From JACRLW01 sp050181465 (GTDB lineage: Bacteria; Planctomycetota; UBA1135; UBA2386), in contig JBFXDD010000018.1 in the NCBI GenBank assembly GCA_050181465.1, forward strand, positions 39,140 through 103,139: 64,000 nucleotides of DNA. The letters run 5' to 3'. Shown here piece after piece: positions 40,805-50,588 of this stretch (position 1 is the first letter of the stretch; each line of letters begins with the position of its first letter). The position numbers were made by a program, and so were the translations under genes. Under the pieces are notes generated by a model. That model saw nothing but the letters and a program-made list of their open reading frames with translations, made no database searches and was not told where the DNA came from.

Positions 40805-41692
40805 TCAGCGGCCAGGGCCGGCCGACGCTTCGCCCGTGCTCGCCAACAACTCCGACACCCGCTCCTCGCCGACGACCTCGCTCCACAATCGCCGATCGTT
40901 CTCCAAGCGGCGAATCACCTCTGCATCACGATCGTGGAGTGCGGACACGAGCAAGCGGTCGGCCTCGGACTTGTCGCCGGCTCGCACCTTGAGTCGCCCG
41001 AGATGGTAGCTACGGACTTCCTGGTCCGTCTCGGCCTTGTTCCAACCGGCCTCCGCAGGCCCATACGCCCCCATCGACTCGAGCAGTTCCGCTGCCATCC
41101 GGCACGCCACATCGCCCTCTCCACCTGCGGTGATCATCGCCTCGGCGGCAGATATCGCTTGCGACTCACGCCCCAGTCGATGCAGCACACGCACGCGCAG
41201 CGCCTCTCGCTCGGTGGTCTGCAATGGGGTCGGACTGCCGACCTTCGACTCGAGAACGGTGAGCGCGCCCTCGAAGTCTCCAGCGTTGGAGAGCGCCTTC
41301 GCTTCATGCAGGGCGAGTGGTGCGAGGAACTCCGCGTCGACGTCGGCTCTCGACCGGCAGGCGCGATACAGCTCCGCTGCATCTCCGGGGCGTCCCTCCG
41401 TCATCGCGAGAAAGGCTCGCAGTTGGGCAGCATCCACGGTGTCCGCCTCGACACGATCCGCGCGAGCCAGCCACTCGTAGGACTCGCGGATGAGTCGCGC
41501 GCGCAACTCCAGGATGCCAGACTTCGTGGAGTCTGCCGGAATCGCCGCGGCGAGTTCGGCATGAATCGAAGCCGAGCTCAACAGCGTGCCGTAGTCAGCC
41601 TCGGCCCGGTAGCCGAACGCCAACCAACCGAGCGCGGCGATGATTCCCAGGGATAGTGGATAGGCGAGCAGTCGCTTCGTCGTGGCGTTCAT
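40805..41692 (-). CDS. Membrane-anchored TPR-like protein of the pilus cluster
   Basis: A 295-residue protein with one membrane helix (LLAYPLSLGIIAALGWLAFGY, about residues 8-28) and a helical C-terminal domain of TPR-like pairs (AAELYRACRSRADVDAEFLAP, LSNAGDFEGALTVLESKVG, RVRVLHRLGRESQAISAAEAM). Such proteins often act as assembly scaffolds of secretion or pilus systems (PilF-like by analogy, but no lipobox). It lies 115 bases downstream of pilC on the same strand. Confidence 0.78.
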   Translation of the reverse strand: MNATTKRLLAYPLSLGIIAALGWLAFGYRAEADYGTLLSSASIHAELAAAIPADSTKSGILELRARLIRESYEWLARADRVEADTVDAAQLRAFLAMTEGRPGDAAELYRACRSRADVDAEFLAPLALHEAKALSNAGDFEGALTVLESKVGSPTPLQTTEREALRVRVLHRLGRESQAISAAEAMITAGGEGDVACRMAAELLESMGAYGPAEAGWNKAETDQEVRSYHLGRLKVRAGDKSEADRLLVSALHDRDAEVIRRLENDRRLWSEVVGEERVSELLASTGEASAGPGR

Positions 41693-41807
41693 GGGCGAGA
41701 TCGTCGAGATCGAACTGCCCCTCTCATCGGCAGTTGCCGACGAGAGGTTGAGCCTTCCCAGACCCGAACGAACCCGCCCTCGACCCGGAATCGGGTCGGC
41801 GACCGCA

Positions 41808-43043
41808 TCACCCACCGCCGGACAAGGTTTCCTGCAGCTTGAAGATCGGCAGGAACACGGCGAGAACGATACCGCCCACGACGAAACCCATCACAGCGAT
41901 CATGATCGGTTCGATGAGTGCCGTGAGGCCGTTCACCTCGGCCTCGACCTGTTGGTCGTAGAAGTCGGCGATCTTCTCGAGCAAGGCATCGAGCGCGCCG
42001 GAACGCTCACCGATCGCCATCATCTTGACGACCATCGGCGGGAACACGTTCGACTTCATGAACGGCTCCGACAGGCTGTCACCTTGCTTCACCGCATCGC
42101 GGGCACTGTCGACCGTTGCCGAGATCACCGAGTTTCCAGCCGTCTCCGACACGATCTCCATTGCGCCGAGAATGGGCACGCCGCTCTTCACGAGCGTGGA
42201 GAAGGTTCGCGCAAACCTCGACAGTGCCACCTTTCGGAACAGCGGACCGAAGACGGGCACCTTCAACTTCACGCCGTCCCAGATGGTCTTGCCCTTCGGG
42301 CTCTTCACGAACATCTTGAAGCCGACAAAGGCACCGATCGCCCCACCGAAGATGGCGTACCAGTAGTCGCGCATCAGGAAGGCCATGTCCATGATCACCA
42401 CGGTGATCGATGGCAACTTGACCTCGAGCGAATCGAACACCGGCTTGAACGACGGCACGATGCCCATCATCAAGAAGCAGGCGATACCGATGACCAGGAA
42501 CAGCGAGACGACCGGGTAGGTCATCGCCGACTTGATCTCGGACCGCAGGTGCGCTGCGGCTTCGAGATACTCGGCGAGCCGCACGAGGATGACGTCGATC
42601 TGACCCGAGACCTCACCGGCGCGGATCATCGCCACGTAGATGTCCGAGAAGACCCTCTTGTGCGGCTCCATCGCCTTCGACAAGTCCGCACCGTTGCGGA
42701 TGTCGTCGACGACCTTCGTCAGACAGAACTTGAATCCCGGCGATTCGGCCTGGTCCGCCAGGATCTCGAGTGCCTCGAGCATGGGGATGCCCGCCGACAG
42801 CATCGTCGAGAGCTGCCGGGTGAACTCCTCTAGTTCGCCCTTCTTGCAAGAAGCCTTCTTCGCGACCGGCTTCTGTCGGTCTTTGGAGAAGAGCGAGCCG
42901 CCCGACGCCTTCTTGATCGAGATCGGCGTGAGTTGCCGCTTTCGAAGGTCGGCGACCACGTCGTTCTGATTCTGAGCCGCCAAGGTTCCAGAGACGGTCT
43001 TGCCGGCGCTGTCCTTCGCCTCGTACTTGAATGTCGTTGCCAT
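41808..43043 (-). CDS. pilC: Type IV pilus / type II secretion platform protein (PilC/GspF)
   Basis: A 411-residue inner-membrane platform protein. After an N-terminal soluble domain there are two T2SSF domains, each with the LSTMLSAGIPMLEALEIL / FSTLVKSGVPILGAMEIV pattern, and three membrane helices (SAMTYPVVSLFLVIGIACFL, YWYAIFGGAIGAFVGFKMF, ALIEPIMIAVMGFVVGGIVL). It transmits the motor motion of the ATPase to pilin insertion. ATG 43043 is preceded by GGGAAG. Gene order with pilB/pilT/pilin supports the assignment. Confidence 0.95.
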   Translation of the reverse strand: MATTFKYEAKDSAGKTVSGTLAAQNQNDVVADLRKRQLTPISIKKASGGSLFSKDRQKPVAKKASCKKGELEEFTRQLSTMLSAGIPMLEALEILADQAESPGFKFCLTKVVDDIRNGADLSKAMEPHKRVFSDIYVAMIRAGEVSGQIDVILVRLAEYLEAAAHLRSEIKSAMTYPVVSLFLVIGIACFLMMGIVPSFKPVFDSLEVKLPSITVVIMDMAFLMRDYWYAIFGGAIGAFVGFKMFVKSPKGKTIWDGVKLKVPVFGPLFRKVALSRFARTFSTLVKSGVPILGAMEIVSETAGNSVISATVDSARDAVKQGDSLSEPFMKSNVFPPMVVKMMAIGERSGALDALLEKIADFYDQQVEAEVNGLTALIEPIMIAVMGFVVGGIVLAVFLPIFKLQETLSGGG

Positions 43044-43061
43044 GTTCTTCCCGGGTATCGA

Positions 43062-44774
43062 TCAGTCGGCCATCGTCACGCGCTCGACTTCCTCGAGGCT
43101 GGTGATCCCACGCATGCAGTTCAGCAGCGCACACTTGCGCAGCGTCAGCATTCCCTCCTTCAGGGCCTGCGTCTTGATGTCCTGATTCGCGGCTCGCTCG
43201 ATCACCATGCGCTTGATCGTGTCGGTCATGCGCAGCGTCTCGAGCACGGCGAAGCGGCCCTTGTATCCGTTCGTGCAGCGGTTGCAGCCCACCGGCTTGA
43301 AGGGCTGGAAGTCCGGCCGCGAGAGTTCCTCAGTGGTCGCGCCGGCACGAATATAGGCATCCGCTGGAATGTCGGCGGGCTGCTTGCAGTGCACGCACAG
43401 ACGTCGGGCGAGACGCTGTGCGCAGATGAGGATCGTGGAGCTCGCCACCATGAACGGGTCCATCCCCATGTCGACCATACGAGTGATCGTCGCGATGGCG
43501 TCGTTCGTGTGAAGCGTGCTCAACACCAGGTGGCCCGTGAGCGCGGCCTTGACCGCGATCTCGAGGGTCTCCGCATCGCGGATTTCACCGAGCAGGATGA
43601 CGTCGGGATCCTGACGCAGAATCGAGCGGAGCGCTCCCGCGAAGGTGAGTCCACGCTTGGCGTTGACGGGGACTTGGTTGATCCCTTCGAGGGTGTACTC
43701 GACAGGGTCTTCGACGGTGATGAGGTTGGTCTCCGGATCCTTGATGTGCTGAACCGCAGAGTACAGCGTCGTCGATTTTCCCGAACCCGTCGGCCCGGTG
43801 ACCAGGATCATCCCGTACGGTCGCTCGACTGCCCACAAGTAGTCGTCCATCGACTTCTGCTCGAAGCCGAGCGCCTTGATGTCGACGGCGAGGTTGCTGG
43901 AGTCGAGGATACGAAGAACCGTCTTCTCGCCCCACACCACGGGCAGGATCGACACGCGGAAGTCGATCGCCTTGCGCCCGAGCTTCATCTGAAACTTGCC
44001 GTCCTGTGGCCGCTGCTTCTCGGCGATGTCCAGCTTGGACATGATCTTGAGACGCGAGGTCAGGTTGTTCTGCATGCCTTTGGGCAGCGACATGACCTCG
44101 ATCAGACGGCCGTCTCGCCGATACCGAACGATGACCTTCTTCTCGAAGGGTTCGACGTGGATGTCGCTCACGCCGGAGGTACACGCGTCGGCGATGATCT
44201 TGTTGACGATCCGGACGACAGGGGATGCTTCGTCGCTGAGCGACGCAAGGTCCATCGAGTCATCGCCGATCTCGTTCTCCTTGAGCTCGATGTCGCCGGC
44301 TTCGCCGAGCTCGGTCATCATGTCATCGAGCGACTCCTTCTCCGACTTGTAGGCGGACTCGATCTTGCGATCGATCGCCTCCTCGGTGCTGAGGACCGGA
44401 CGAAGTGTGCACTTCGTGCGCAGCTCGAGTTCGTCGAGCTTGAGGATGTCGAACGGATTCGCAACCGCGACGGTCAATAGGTTGCCGATCTTGTCGATCG
44501 GGAACACCTTGAACTGCTGAGCGACCTCGACCGGCACCTCGGTCAGGAACTCGGGGTTGTGCTGAACCCGCTCGATGCTGATCGGAGGTAGCCCGCCGGC
44601 CGTGGCGACCAGCGACAGATACTCGCCCTCCGTCACGACGCCGCTCTTGATGAGAATCTCGCTGAAGGGCCTGCGCTCCTGGCGAGCCTGCGTGATCAGG
44701 GCGTCAGCGCGCTCCGAGTCCAACTTGCCGGCGCGTTCGAAGATGAGCCGCAGCTTGCGTGCGAACTGGCTCAT
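43062..44774 (-). CDS. pilB: Type IV pilus / type II secretion assembly ATPase (PilB/GspE)
   Basis: A 570-residue motor ATPase. The N-terminal MshEN-like domain spans ~1-160. Walker A GPTGSGKST is at 327-335, Walker B ILLGEIRD at about 393-400, and the His box LTGHLVLSTLHTNDA follows. A zinc motif C460-x2-C463 and C497-x2-C500 (CVHC ... CNRC) marks the GspE/PilB branch. ATG 44774 overlaps the TGA of pilT (ATGA), so the two are coupled. It powers extension of the pilin fibre. Confidence 0.95.
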   Translation of the reverse strand: MSQFARKLRLIFERAGKLDSERADALITQARQERRPFSEILIKSGVVTEGEYLSLVATAGGLPPISIERVQHNPEFLTEVPVEVAQQFKVFPIDKIGNLLTVAVANPFDILKLDELELRTKCTLRPVLSTEEAIDRKIESAYKSEKESLDDMMTELGEAGDIELKENEIGDDSMDLASLSDEASPVVRIVNKIIADACTSGVSDIHVEPFEKKVIVRYRRDGRLIEVMSLPKGMQNNLTSRLKIMSKLDIAEKQRPQDGKFQMKLGRKAIDFRVSILPVVWGEKTVLRILDSSNLAVDIKALGFEQKSMDDYLWAVERPYGMILVTGPTGSGKSTTLYSAVQHIKDPETNLITVEDPVEYTLEGINQVPVNAKRGLTFAGALRSILRQDPDVILLGEIRDAETLEIAVKAALTGHLVLSTLHTNDAIATITRMVDMGMDPFMVASSTILICAQRLARRLCVHCKQPADIPADAYIRAGATTEELSRPDFQPFKPVGCNRCTNGYKGRFAVLETLRMTDTIKRMVIERAANQDIKTQALKEGMLTLRKCALLNCMRGITSLEEVERVTMAD

Positions 44775-45859
44775 CGCTCGTTTGCCCCTGCCGGCGTTCG
44801 GGTCGCCATCATCCGGTGCAAGTCCGCCGGGTCGAAGGAACCGTGCATCGCCTCCTCGGCCGAGATGATTCCGGCGCGAGTCAGTTCGATCAGCGACTGG
44901 TTCATGGTCCGCATCCCCAGCTTCCCGCTGGTCTGGATGATCGACTGGATCTGATGCGACTTGTTGTCGCGGATCAGCGAGCGAACTGCGGAGTTCACCA
45001 GCAGGATTTCGGTCGCGAGCGCGCGGCCCTTGCCGTGCAGGCGCGGGATGAGCTGCTGACAGATCACCGCCTGCAGCGTGAACGACAGCATCGTCCGGAT
45101 CTGTTGCTGCTGGTGCGCCGGGAAGACGTCGACGAGTCGGTTGATGGTCTGCACAGCGTCGGAGGTGTGCAGCGTCGCGAAGGTGAGGTGACCGGTCTCG
45201 GCAAGGGTCAAGGCAGCTTCGATCGTCTCGAAGTCTCGCAACTCACCGATGAGAACGATGTCAGGATCCTGCCGGAGCACGGACCGCAGCGCGTTCGAGA
45301 AGCCCAGCGTGTCGCCGCCGACCTCGCGCTGGTTCACGAGACAGCGCTTGTTTCGGTGGAGGAACTCGATCGGATCCTCGATGGTGACGATGTGGCCGTG
45401 ACGGGTCTCGTTGATGTGATCGATCATCGAGGCCAGCGTGGTCGACTTTCCCGACCCCGTCGCGCCGGTGCAGAGGATCAGTCCCTTCGGCAGGTTGCAG
45501 ATCTGTTCAGCGACTTGCCGCGGCAGCCCGATCTGCTCGAAGTCGTAGACCTCATAGGGGATGATTCGCATCACCGCCGCGATCGTGCTGCGCTGCACGA
45601 AGGCGTTGGTTCGGAAGCGACCCAGGTGAGCGACACCGAAGGAGAGGTCGATCTCCCAGTTCTTCTCGAACTTCGCGACCTGCTCGGCGGACAGCACCGA
45701 GTAGATCAACTTCTTGGTCAGCTCCGGTGTCAGGATCTCGTGTTCCGTGTCGACGAGCTTGCCGTCGATGCGGATCTTCGGCGGGCTTCCCACGGACAGA
45801 TGAAGGTCCGAGCCGCCGCGCTGCACCATCAGGTTCAGCAGTTCTTCCAACGAAACCAT
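44771..45859 (-). CDS. pilT: Pilus retraction ATPase (PilT)
   Basis: A 362-residue ATPase. Walker A GATGSGKST is at 132-140, Walker B IVLIGELRD follows and the His box is TGHLTFATLHTSDA. AVRSLIRDNKSHQIQSII near the C-terminus matches the PilT-specific AIRNLIRE segment, separating it from assembly ATPases. Its presence argues for a retractile type IV pilus rather than a pure secretion system. ATG 45859 is chosen; the in-frame extension to 46030 is Arg/Pro-rich and unlike PilT. First gene of the cluster. Confidence 0.95.
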   Translation of the reverse strand: MVSLEELLNLMVQRGGSDLHLSVGSPPKIRIDGKLVDTEHEILTPELTKKLIYSVLSAEQVAKFEKNWEIDLSFGVAHLGRFRTNAFVQRSTIAAVMRIIPYEVYDFEQIGLPRQVAEQICNLPKGLILCTGATGSGKSTTLASMIDHINETRHGHIVTIEDPIEFLHRNKRCLVNQREVGGDTLGFSNALRSVLRQDPDIVLIGELRDFETIEAALTLAETGHLTFATLHTSDAVQTINRLVDVFPAHQQQQIRTMLSFTLQAVICQQLIPRLHGKGRALATEILLVNSAVRSLIRDNKSHQIQSIIQTSGKLGMRTMNQSLIELTRAGIISAEEAMHGSFDPADLHRMMATRTPAGANER

Positions 45860-46981
45860 CGCCACCGGTGTGATCTCCCAGGTCCAGAGTCTGCCGCGCC
45901 GAAGCGGTGCGACCGGGGGGCCTATCGGAAGCCGTGGTCGCACGGGTTGAATGCCCCCGGCCGGGATCGGGACGCCGGAATCGGGCGGCTTCCGGGATCG
46001 AGACTCGGAACCCGTGCTCGGAGTTGCCACCCGCGCCTCCGCCTCGGTTCCGCGCCTGGGATCCCGGTGTGGTGAAAGTCGGCAGTCAGCCGGCGGTCAC
46101 ACCGGCGGCACGACCGCAGCGATGCCCACACACCCGCCCCCTTTGGCGCGGTCGGGCTTCCGGGCGAAGGCCTTGCCGGACTCGGGTGACGTCGTCGCGA
46201 GGCGGATCATCCGACCCGTCCTGCGTTCAGCGTGTGCTCGATTGCTTCCACGGCTGTACCTCGAGGGAGACGGCTTCGAGTCCCGCAACGCTCGGCACCG
46301 CCTCGAGTCCTGGTCGTCGCCTCGATTCGCGACACGGGAAGGAACGCCGGCGGCAATCGATGTCCAGGAACTCCGAGCCGATCCCGTCTACCGAAGTCGC
46401 CATGTCAGGCGTCGTCGCGAGAGCGACACGGCAGCCGCCTCGCCCGGTCGGCTTCGGCTTGGCAGCTCGGAAGCACATGGAGTCCCTGCCGAGATTCGGG
46501 CGAGGGCTGCCTTCGTCGACACGACGTCGTGTCCTGCGACCGATTCGAGCGAACTCGGCGACCGGGAACGGCTCGAGCTGAGAGGGCACGGTTCGATCCG
46601 AACCCCTATGCAGGACTCGACACGCCGTCGGCCTGTAGTGAGCCGGCGATTGCAGCTCACTTCGCCCCGGGTCGGCTTCAGGTCCGGCTCGCGCTCTCGG
46701 TCTCGCGATCGCCGACTGTTGTTCGCAATCGCCGATGGGATCGCCGGTCGGTCGCGTCCGACAGGATCGCGAACTCCGGACCCGGTGGTGCGCGCCGACT
46801 CGATCATGCCGCTCGGTGTGGGGGTCGCAACCGATCCGCCGCTCGACGGAGCGATCCGCGCCTGGACGGGGGAAGCGCCTCGGGCCGATCGCCGCGCAAG
46901 GAACCGCGAGGCTCCTTGCGCAGGCCGACACGCTTCGACCAGTCGCGAACTACGCAGACCCGCGCGATCGCGGGCCAGAGT
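45860..46981. other. 1.1-kb region without a convincing gene
   Basis: Long frames cross it on both strands but all read as Arg/Ser/Pro-rich low-complexity sequence with no domain, signal peptide or start context. It contains a perfect 16-bp palindrome at 46518-46533. It is the longest gene-poor stretch in the window and lies upstream of pilT. It may hold the pilus promoter and a regulatory RNA, or the remains of a decayed gene. Confidence 0.55.
46518..46533. repeat. 16-bp perfect palindrome in the gene-poor region
   Basis: GACACGACGTCGTGTC is exactly self-complementary; a possible operator or hairpin in the pilT upstream region. Confidence 0.4.
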
Positions 46982-48400
46982 TCACTGCACGATCACGGTC
47001 AATCCGCGTGACGCGCCGAGTTGTCCGTTCGCCTCGACATGGACGCTTTGGAACACGAACTCGACACCGCGGAGCGCCGGCTGGTTGGGGACGGCGATCA
47101 CTCTCGTCGTCGAGAGGCCGACCGGGATCTCCGTGGAGACCATGGTACCGACATCAACCAGCAACTCGATGTTGCCGTAGGTACTCAGCGCACGTTGATT
47201 CGCGAGGATCAGGACAGAACTGACCGGAATCCCCGGAAAGGAGCGAATCGTGAGGGAGAACGTCGCGTTGCCGATGGTCGGCTGTCCACCTGGATTCGGG
47301 AAGTTCTCGAACCAGTAGTGGTTCGACCCGTCGGTAGGCCTGCCGTAGGACTCCATCACGTTGTTCACGACGATGGCGGATTGGCCGAGAAGGCCCCAGC
47401 CATTGGGCGGCGTGGTTGCGACGATCGTCCGGGCACCGCTCGCCCGATCGAGCACGGAGATCGTGCCCTCTTCTCCGACCGCGATGAAACGGCCGCCCGC
47501 CCGGTCGAGCGCGAGCCCCCAGGCAATCAGATTACTTGCCGTGACCACCACACTGTCCGTCGCGGGGTTGCAACCATCGGGTTGGACGGTGTGCATCAGG
47601 TGCTGGCCCAGGGTGGGATTGGATGAACTGACGTAGACCGTGCCGTCGTCGTCGCACTCGATCCCGAACGCGCGCTCACCCGGCCACGAGGCGATCATGC
47701 ACTCCCCGTTGCTGTCGACTCGCCACAGTTCGGACAACCCGGCCCCCGGGGCACCGGGAAAGGCGTCGACGAACAGGACGTAGGCCGAATCGCCGGACGG
47801 CCCGAGCGCGTAGCCACCCCAAGCCTGCTGTGGATGGAACGCCCCAGCCGGCAGCGGTGTGAGCTGCGGCGCCGGACCCGAAGTGTCGATGATCGCACGC
47901 GACGTCCCGGCCATCGCACCTGTCGGCAAGGTGCTGCCGTTCTGCCCTGCGAACACCAGAATGCGATCGTCGGGGAGAACCGAGACCAACGCCGTTGCCG
48001 CAGTGGTAGCCGTACCAAGATCGACGACCTGGGTGCGGTTGCTCACTACGCCTCCCGAGGAATCCAGGTAGAAGATGTACACGCGGAGCACACCGGCCGA
48101 TGGTGCACTCGGTTCGGTAATGGTCCCGACGATCAGCGCGCCATCGGAGGAGCGGCGCGCCAGCGACCAAGCGCCTTGGACGAACGCCCCATTGCCATCC
48201 GTCGTGAGATCGGACGGCAGCCCAGTGACCGGCGTCGGCGGATTGATCCCGTCGACGAGGAACAGGCCGGGGACGCCGGGGAATCCAGGGAACGTGGCAG
48301 TGCCGACGATGGCGCTACCTTCGGGAATCTGCGAGAACGCTGTGCCGGTAAGGCAGCAGGCAGCGATCATGGCGTGTCGGAGCAATCTCTTGTGGTTCAT
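46982..48400 (-). CDS. Exported beta-propeller-like hypothetical protein
   Basis: A 472-residue protein with a signal peptide (MNHKRLLRHAMIAACCLTGTAFS). The body has repeated strand-turn patterns with Gly/Asp-rich loops and blade-like segments (GGRFIAVGEEGTISVLDRASG, AFGIECDDDGTVYVSSSN), suggesting a beta-propeller. The last ~100 residues form another beta domain (GNATFSLTIRSFPGIPVSSV). No catalytic residues stand out. Stands alone between two gene-poor gaps. Function unknown. Confidence 0.8.
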   Translation of the reverse strand: MNHKRLLRHAMIAACCLTGTAFSQIPEGSAIVGTATFPGFPGVPGLFLVDGINPPTPVTGLPSDLTTDGNGAFVQGAWSLARRSSDGALIVGTITEPSAPSAGVLRVYIFYLDSSGGVVSNRTQVVDLGTATTAATALVSVLPDDRILVFAGQNGSTLPTGAMAGTSRAIIDTSGPAPQLTPLPAGAFHPQQAWGGYALGPSGDSAYVLFVDAFPGAPGAGLSELWRVDSNGECMIASWPGERAFGIECDDDGTVYVSSSNPTLGQHLMHTVQPDGCNPATDSVVVTASNLIAWGLALDRAGGRFIAVGEEGTISVLDRASGARTIVATTPPNGWGLLGQSAIVVNNVMESYGRPTDGSNHYWFENFPNPGGQPTIGNATFSLTIRSFPGIPVSSVLILANQRALSTYGNIELLVDVGTMVSTEIPVGLSTTRVIAVPNQPALRGVEFVFQSVHVEANGQLGASRGLTVIVQ

Positions 48401-48815
48401 GCATCACCTGAGCGAGAGGAGTTCGTGCGGATCGGCTCGCTCGTCACCGTTCGGGGCCAAAGAGAGCCGTGCGGGATCATATCGGCGTCGACATAGCGCC
48501 AGAAGCACCATGAACGGTTCGAACCCGATACCGACAACTACGCACAATGCGGTCTGCCGCGTAGTCGCCCTTGGCGTCGCCTCGACCAAGAGGCCGGAGC
48601 AGTGCCTTCCCCCAGACCTCGCCCCACGGCGCTCGGTCGCTCGCCCTCAGACTTGGCGACCAGGTGCACGGCTACACCCGCCTGCAGGAAGTCGGATGAC
48701 GGGGCCCGGCTAGTACCGCCTTGCGTCGACTCGGCGCGGATCATGAACTGCCGGTCTTCGGAATGTGATTTCCCGCCGACCGAGCTATCCTCGCCCCAAC
48801 CGCGAGCCCCCCAGC
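48401..48815. other. Intergenic region upstream of the exopolysaccharide locus
   Basis: 415 bp between divergent genes. It probably holds the promoter for the Wza-like gene. No small gene or repeat is convincing. Confidence 0.5.
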
Positions 48816-49901
48816 ATGCGCGTGCACCCGATCGCAATCCTCGCCATCCTCCTGTCGGCTGCCGGCTGCTCCTCCTGGCCATTCGGCTCCTTCCACGAAG
48901 ACGACGCGAGACCCGTCCGCCAGTTGGTGGAGGGCGACGCCTGGGACGGAGTGGTCGAATCGACCGCTAGAGATCTCAGCGATCCGGTCGTCGCGGCCGC
49001 CCCGGATCCCGAGTATCGCATCGGCGCCCACGACATCCTTCACGTCGCCGTACAGCGGCTCTCCGTCACTGCCGAGGGGAGCGTGGCGATGGGGACGCCC
49101 CCCGGCGCCGGAGTCACGCGCGTCGACGGCGCCGGTTTCGTGCAACTGCCGTTCATCGGCCGTGTGTCAGCTGCCGGGAAGACTCTGGCCGAAGTCCGCG
49201 AGGATCTCACGGTCGCCTATTCCAAGTTCGCTCGCGATCCGGATGTGGTAGTGGAATTGGTCAGCGCGAGAAGTCACCAACTCTTCCTGGTGGGCAAGTT
49301 CCGCAAGCCTGGGGTCGTCTCGATCGAGCGCCCGATGAACGTCCTGTCCACCCTCGCTGTGGCAGAGGGACTCGCCAGCGATGCGGATCTGCGCGGTGCG
49401 CGCGTCTTGCGGGACGGCACGCTCTTGCCCATCGACCTCTATCGACTGCTCGAAGAAGGCGATTTCAGTCAGAACGTCTGGTTGCAGCCGGGCGATACCA
49501 TCTACGTGCCCGACAACGAGGAGCAGGTCGTGTACGTCGTCGGCGAAGTCGGCGCGCCCGGACTGGTCCGAATGGTCAGCGGGAAGCTCACTCTGAACCA
49601 GGCTCTGGCGGCAGCGGCAGCGAATCGCCAGTCAGGGAACGACTGGCAATACGTCCGCATCATCCGTTCACTGTCACCGACTCGCGGCGAGCTGATCGTG
49701 GTCGACTACCTCGCGATGCTGGAAGGACGAGCGCTCCCCTTTCCGTTGCGTGCTGGTGATGTCGTTTACGTGCCCCGGAGCGGATGGGGCAATTGGAACG
49801 ATGCGCTCAACGAGATCCTGCCGTCCCTTCAGACCGTTGGCGCCATCCTCAATCCCTTCGTGTCCTTGCTCGTGATCCGGGACCTTGCTCGGCAGGGCTG
49901 A
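48816..49901 (+). CDS. Outer-membrane polysaccharide export lipoprotein (Wza-like)
   Basis: A 361-residue lipoprotein with lipobox LLSAAGC (Cys18). The polysaccharide export domain begins near PEYRIGAHDILHVAV; GRVSAAGKTLAEVREDLTVAY is the conserved PES segment. Two SLBB-like modules follow (HQLFLVGKFRKPGVVSI; EEQVVYVVGEVGAPGLVRM). These rings form the outer-membrane channel for capsule or EPS. A C-terminal amphipathic helix (AILNPFVSLLVIRDLARQ) could cross the outer membrane. First gene of the EPS locus. Confidence 0.93.
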   Translation: MRVHPIAILAILLSAAGCSSWPFGSFHEDDARPVRQLVEGDAWDGVVESTARDLSDPVVAAAPDPEYRIGAHDILHVAVQRLSVTAEGSVAMGTPPGAGVTRVDGAGFVQLPFIGRVSAAGKTLAEVREDLTVAYSKFARDPDVVVELVSARSHQLFLVGKFRKPGVVSIERPMNVLSTLAVAEGLASDADLRGARVLRDGTLLPIDLYRLLEEGDFSQNVWLQPGDTIYVPDNEEQVVYVVGEVGAPGLVRMVSGKLTLNQALAAAAANRQSGNDWQYVRIIRSLSPTRGELIVVDYLAMLEGRALPFPLRAGDVVYVPRSGWGNWNDALNEILPSLQTVGAILNPFVSLLVIRDLARQG

Positions 49902-49913
49902 TGCAATGCGTCG

Positions 49914-50588
49914 ATGAACACCTGCTCGGTGATCTTCGGGCCTCGGACGCGTCTCGGCATTGAACTGGCACGCACACTGCCGGACCGGCTGTCGCCACGG
50001 ATCCTGGTCGCTCGCGATGATCGCGATGAAGATTCCCTGACCGGCATCGATCCTGGTGCGCTCATCGCCAGAAACGATCAGCCGGTGAAGCACCAACTCT
50101 CGGGATTCGAGAGGGTCGAGGTCTACATGTGCGCGCTCGGTCCGATCCATCCGGGTGACGAAGCTTTCGATGCCCATGCGGAATCGACCGCCCGCGACCT
50201 GCTGGTCGTCGAGCAGTTGCTGACGAACGTGCCTCGTGCGCGGCTCCATCTGGTCTTCGTCTCCTCAATACTGGCGCGCGTTGGCCCCGTCCCGTCACGC
50301 TCCTACTACGCTGGCTTCAAGAATGTCGTCGAAGGCCGGTTGTCCAGGCTCATCGCCGCACACGACAGAGCGTTGATGTCCGTCGTGCACCCGGGGCGGC
50401 TGACGACGTCGCGCTCCGTGCGACGTCCGACTTCACTGCTCCAGACCACCTACCAGCGACTGGCGAGGCGGCTCATCCGAATCGGCTCGCGCGATCGTTC
50501 GTTGCGAGTTGCGGTCGGACTCGATGCCCGACTCTTCACACTCGCTCGGTCGGCCGTGGAGTCATGGCAAGCCATCGTCGCTCACTGA
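49914..50588 (+). CDS. Short-chain dehydrogenase/reductase-like protein
   Basis: A 224-residue Rossmann protein. The N-terminus SVIFGPRTRLGIELARTL is a modified SDR cofactor loop. VFVSSILARVG supplies Ser, and SRSYYAGFKNVVEGRLSRL supplies the Y-x3-K catalytic pair. YMCALG occupies the NAG position. Such SDRs reduce keto-sugars in polysaccharide pathways. It starts 12 bases after the Wza-like stop and its end overlaps the convergent glycosyltransferase stop by 7 nt. Cofactor and substrate unknown. Confidence 0.78.
   Translation: MNTCSVIFGPRTRLGIELARTLPDRLSPRILVARDDRDEDSLTGIDPGALIARNDQPVKHQLSGFERVEVYMCALGPIHPGDEAFDAHAESTARDLLVVEQLLTNVPRARLHLVFVSSILARVGPVPSRSYYAGFKNVVEGRLSRLIAAHDRALMSVVHPGRLTTSRSVRRPTSLLQTTYQRLARRLIRIGSRDRSLRVAVGLDARLFTLARSAVESWQAIVAH

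Noticed and set aside
42933..44480. 515-residue plus-strand frame
   Set aside because: Antisense to pilB/pilC; no domain.
45951..47180. 409-residue plus-strand frame in the gene-poor region
   Set aside because: Ser/Arg-rich, no start context, and runs into the antisense of the propeller-like gene.
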